Assembly (NCBI GenBank): GCA_017744715.1
Contig: JAGIAT010000012.1
Coordinates: forward strand, 228,179-292,178
Reading direction: 5' to 3'
Origin: Niabella sp.
Lineage (GTDB): Bacteria > Bacteroidota > Bacteroidia > Chitinophagales > Chitinophagaceae
Length of the DNA stretch: 64,000 bases
Shown here: one piece after another, positions 61,172 to 64,000 of the stretch
Position numbering within the stretch: the stretch's first letter is position 1
Layout of the letters: each line of letters begins with the position of its first letter
Position numbers and translations under genes: made by a program
Notes under the pieces: generated by a model
Database searches by the model: none
The model's input: the letters and a program-made list of their open reading frames with translations, nothing else
What the model was told of the DNA's origin: nothing

Positions 61172-62452
61172 ATGTCCATTTCAAATCAGATTATCGCCAT
61201 GATCTTAGGCGGGGGAGCAGGATCGAGGCTGGCTCCTTTAACCAGCACCCGCTCCAAGCCGGCGGTACCCATTGCAGGAAAGTACCGGCTGGTAGACATT
61301 CCCATTTCCAATTGCATCAACTCGGATATACACCGCATGTTTGTATTAACGCAGTTCAACTCGGCGTCTCTGAACCGGCATATTAAGAATACGTACCGGT
61401 TCAGCGCTTTTAGTACTGCGTTTGTAGACATTCTTGCCGCGGAGCAAACACCGGACAATCCCACCTGGTTTCAGGGTACGGCGGATGCCGTAAGGCAGAG
61501 CCTGAGGCACCTGGGGCCTTTTCCCAGCGATTATGTGCTGATCCTTTCCGGAGATCAGCTGTACCAGATGGATTTTAACAAGATGCTCGAGCATCACAAA
61601 GAATGCGGTGCAGAGATTTCGATTGCTACCATACCGGTAGGAGACCGTGAGGCGCCGGAATTCGGGATCTTAAAAACCGATGAAAATAATTTTATTACCT
61701 CCTTTATAGAGAAGCCGTCGAAGGACATACTGGGTGAATGGGAAAGCGATACCGGTGCTGCCATGCAGCAAAAGGGACGGAACTACCTGGCTTCTATGGG
61801 CATTTATATTTTTAACCGGAAATTGCTGGAATCCCTGTTGCTGAAGAAACATCCCGAGGCAACAGATTTTGGTAAAGAGATCATTCCGGCTTCGATCAGC
61901 GAGTATAAGGTGACCAGCTTTCAGTACGAAGGTTACTGGACCGATATCGGGAATATCTATTCCTTTTTTGAAGCCAACCTGGAACTTACCTCGGATATAC
62001 CGGAGTTCAACCTGTTCGATAACACCAAGGCGATTTTTACCCGTCCCCGCATGTTGCCGCCGGCAAAGATCAGCGGCACCACGCTGGAAAAAACGGTGAT
62101 TGCCGAAGGTTGTATCATCAATGCTTCGCGTATTGAGCACAGTGTAATCGGCATCCGGTCCCGGATCGGTTACGGATCCACGATCGTAAGCTGCTACATT
62201 ATGGGAAGCGATTTTTATGAAACGATTGAGGATCTGAGCCGCGATCAGAACAAAGGTATTCCTCCCATAGGCATCGGGAAGCGCTGCTACCTCCGTAATT
62301 GTATTATTGATAAAAACTGCCGTATCGGGGATGATGTACGGTTGAACGGAGGTACCCACCTGGAGAATACGGATCACGAACTCTATACGGTAAAGGATGG
62401 CATTATCGTTGTGAAAAAGGGAGCGGTGCTGCCCAGCGGGTTTGTGATTTAG
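61172..62452 (+). CDS. glgC: Glucose-1-phosphate adenylyltransferase
   Basis: 426 residues. It makes ADP-glucose, the substrate of GlgA. Nucleotide-binding GGGAGSRLAPLTSTRSKPAV (residues 13-32), IPVGDREAPEFGI and SFIEKPSKD are in the catalytic domain; the C-terminal left-handed beta-helix has hexapeptide-like repeats (IINASRIEHSVIGIRSRIGYGSTI). Length fits the family. A terminator follows. Confidence 0.95.
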   Translation: MSISNQIIAMILGGGAGSRLAPLTSTRSKPAVPIAGKYRLVDIPISNCINSDIHRMFVLTQFNSASLNRHIKNTYRFSAFSTAFVDILAAEQTPDNPTWFQGTADAVRQSLRHLGPFPSDYVLILSGDQLYQMDFNKMLEHHKECGAEISIATIPVGDREAPEFGILKTDENNFITSFIEKPSKDILGEWESDTGAAMQQKGRNYLASMGIYIFNRKLLESLLLKKHPEATDFGKEIIPASISEYKVTSFQYEGYWTDIGNIYSFFEANLELTSDIPEFNLFDNTKAIFTRPRMLPPAKISGTTLEKTVIAEGCIINASRIEHSVIGIRSRIGYGSTIVSCYIMGSDFYETIEDLSRDQNKGIPPIGIGKRCYLRNCIIDKNCRIGDDVRLNGGTHLENTDHELYTVKDGIIVVKKGAVLPSGFVI

Positions 62453-62507
62453 CCCGGGCAAATGCCGATGATTGTAGCGGGAACCCGTTTTTAAAGATAT
62501 GATTACA

Positions 62508-62537
62508 AAAGGAGTTGGATAAACAACTCCTTTTTTT
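62508..62537 (+). terminator. Terminator after glgC
   Basis: AAAGGAGTTG (62508-62517) and CAACTCCTTT (62524-62533) form a perfect stem with a six-base loop, then a T run of six or more. Confidence 0.85.
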
Positions 62538-62550
62538 GAAAATAATTTTT

Positions 62551-62578
62551 AATGTGTATTCAATACATATTAAATTTG
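62551..62578 (+). promoter_or_regulatory. Operator-like palindrome adjoining the -7 box of the SLC45-like gene
   Basis: AATGTGTATT-C-AATACATATT (62551-62571) is an inverted repeat with one mismatch; its core TGTATT-C-AATACA is perfect. It touches the -7 box TAAATTTG at 62571-62578. A repressor binding here would block the promoter. Confidence 0.55.
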
Positions 62579-62597
62579 CTGCTTAAACACGGTTGCT

Positions 62598-63944
62598 ATG
62601 TCTGTAACATTAAACGATCCGAAGCCGAAATTATCCCTGGCGGAGATCATCAATATGAGCGTTGGGTTCTTTGGGATCCAGTTTGGCTGGGATCTGCAGC
62701 GGGCCAATATGGGGCGCATTTATGAGAACCTGGGTGCCAATCCGGATCAGGTGCCGCTCCTATTCCTGGCAGCACCGCTTACCGGTTTGCTGGTGCAACC
62801 CGTTATCGGATACCTGAGTGATAAGACCTGGCATCCGCGCTGGGGCCGGAGGCGGCCCTATTTTATGATCGGTGCGCTGATCAGTTCTGTTGCCCTGCTC
62901 TTTATGCCCCACAGCAGTGCGCTTTGGATGGCGGCCGGACTGCTTTGGGTACTGGATGTGTTTGGTAATGTGGCTATGGAGCCTTTCAGGGCCTTTGTAA
63001 CTGACAAGTTGCCGGATAGCCAGGTAAACCGTGGTTTTATTATGCAGAGCTTTATGATCGGGCTTGGAGGAAGTATTGCGTCGGCCCTGCCCTGGTTGAT
63101 GAAAAACCTGTTTCATTTTCAGAATACGGCGGTGCCGGGTGAAATTCCTGAAAACGTAAGATGGTCTTTTTACCTGGGGGCTTTCTTCTTCCTGGCGTCT
63201 GTTTTATATACGGTGTTTACGTCGAAAGAATATCCGCCACAGGACCTGGGATATAAAGAAAAGGTAAAGGAATCGCATAGGGGATTCGGGGGCGGATTCC
63301 GGGAGATCATTCACGCGTTGGTAACCATGCCGCCCAGGATGCGGATCATCTCATTGGTGCAGTTTTTTACCTGGCCGGGCTTGTTCCTGATGTGGTTCTA
63401 TTATACGACCGCGGTTGCTGTAAACGTATTTGGCGGCAGGGATGCCAATGACCCGGTATATGCGGAGGGGGCAGATTTTGGCAGTTTGACCCTGGCCTTC
63501 TACAGCGTGGTTACGTTTTTGTTTGCGTTGGTATTACCCGCCATTGCAGACCGGTTGGGGAGGAAGGCCACTCATGCCTTATGCCTGCTGGCGGGCGCAC
63601 TGGGACTGATCAGTGTAGCCTGGGTTACGGATAAATACATGTTGTATGTATGCATGACCGGCGTGGGTATTGCCTGGGCCAGCATTCTGAGTATGCCTTA
63701 TGCTATGCTGAGCGGTGTATTGCCCAAAGATAAAGTGGGCATCTATATGGGTATTTTTAATTTTTTTATTGTGCTGCCCGAGATCATTGCCTCACTGGGG
63801 TTTGGATGGTTGATGCGGAATGTATTGAACAACGACCGTTTGCTGGCTGTACAGGTAGGTGGTGGTTTAATGATTGTGGCAGCGGTTATTTGTTTTTGGT
63901 TTGTGAAGGAGCAGAAGGAGGACAGTTCCAGGTTTAAGGTTTAA
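62598..63944 (+). CDS. MFS transporter, SLC45-like disaccharide type
   Basis: 448 residues with about 12 transmembrane helices. The first block, NMSVGFFGIQFGWDLQRANM, and GYLSDKTWHPRWGRRRPYF are typical of the maltose/sucrose SLC45-like symporters found beside starch and maltose genes in Bacteroidetes. The start is near the promoter at 62571. The neighbouring glgC-glgA pair supports a role in alpha-glucan metabolism. Downstream genes are outside the window. Confidence 0.85.
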   Translation: MSVTLNDPKPKLSLAEIINMSVGFFGIQFGWDLQRANMGRIYENLGANPDQVPLLFLAAPLTGLLVQPVIGYLSDKTWHPRWGRRRPYFMIGALISSVALLFMPHSSALWMAAGLLWVLDVFGNVAMEPFRAFVTDKLPDSQVNRGFIMQSFMIGLGGSIASALPWLMKNLFHFQNTAVPGEIPENVRWSFYLGAFFFLASVLYTVFTSKEYPPQDLGYKEKVKESHRGFGGGFREIIHALVTMPPRMRIISLVQFFTWPGLFLMWFYYTTAVAVNVFGGRDANDPVYAEGADFGSLTLAFYSVVTFLFALVLPAIADRLGRKATHALCLLAGALGLISVAWVTDKYMLYVCMTGVGIAWASILSMPYAMLSGVLPKDKVGIYMGIFNFFIVLPEIIASLGFGWLMRNVLNNDRLLAVQVGGGLMIVAAVICFWFVKEQKEDSSRFKV

Positions 63945-63945
63945 T
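63925..63945 (+). repeat. TTTCAGGTT-family repeat fragment at the end of the transporter gene
   Basis: GTTCCAGGTTTAAGGTTTAA matches the start of the 56349 copy. Here it overlaps the last codons and stop (TAA, 63942-63944) of the transporter, so it is partly coding. Confidence 0.45.
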
Positions 63946-63985
63946 GTTACTGGTGTCCGGTAAAAATATGTATGTAATAAAAAAA

Positions 63986-64000
63986 GGGAGGCCGAAGCCT
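63986..64000 (+). terminator. Left part of a probable terminator, cut by the window end
   Basis: GGGAGGC-CGAA-GCCT shows a stem with a CGAA tetraloop whose right arm runs off the window. It is preceded by an A-rich run. Confidence 0.4.

Noticed and set aside
61670..62461. Minus-strand frame of 263 codons opposite glgC
   Set aside because: It overlaps a complete, well-conserved GlgC; no domain is visible in the translation.

Overview
The window looks like chromosomal DNA of a Bacteroidota bacterium, most probably family Chitinophagaceae (Niabella/Niastella/Chitinophaga type). The grounds are the -7 promoter boxes of the form TAnnTTTG in front of many genes, the scarcity of strong Shine-Dalgarno sequences, and typical families: an alpha-2-macroglobulin with a SusC-like signature, DUF4136, DUF2130 and SIMPL proteins, MtaB, CarboxypepD_reg/outer-membrane barrels and FucP-type sugar symporters. 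No rRNA, tRNA, insertion sequence, phage or CRISPR array was seen. Genus is an inference.

Layout. 1-16.6 kb holds mixed housekeeping and secreted proteins: a truncated alpha-2-macroglobulin, pcm, a LysE-type exporter, a membrane Fe-S oxidoreductase, a phosphoribosyltransferase, a dienelactone-hydrolase lipoprotein, cmk, a Tat-type Gfo/Idh/MocA oxidoreductase, a papain-like protease, a transglutaminase-like protein and an LRR protein ending in a TonB-C-like domain. 16.6-41.0 kb is a complete Wzx/Wzy-type exopolysaccharide locus. It contains an orphan LuxR-type regulator, the initiating phosphoglycosyltransferase, a barrel/lipoprotein pair, Wza, Wzc, Wzx, an SDR/ThDP-enzyme/pyruvyl-transferase module, two GT2 and three GT4 glycosyltransferases, Wzy, and a WbpP/TviB-like pair predicted to make UDP-GalNAcA. 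Its three start regions have long structured 5' leaders, and two of them share a TACTACT-containing promoter architecture.

41.1-52.8 kb carries DUF2130, MtaB, PlsC, PriA, a compact stress-type module and a DEAD-box helicase plus a SIMPL protein. The module is an ECF sigma factor, a membrane protein that joins an anti-sigma-like N-terminus to a periplasmic trypsin-like protease, and a divergent small lipoprotein. Both arms of the module have the same bipartite element, GGTTAC-N15-GTATTA, on opposite strands, which suggests autoregulation. I consider this the most novel-looking system in the window.

53-64 kb carries an outer-membrane barrel receptor, a DUF4136 lipoprotein, a VOC protein, and a carbohydrate cluster: ROK sugar kinase with FucP/GluP-type symporter, divergent from glgA-glgC, then an SLC45-like disaccharide transporter behind a palindromic operator. 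These plausibly link sugar import and phosphorylation to glycogen storage. Several intergenic spaces hold dispersed degenerate repeats. All functions are assigned by reading motifs; no database search was run.
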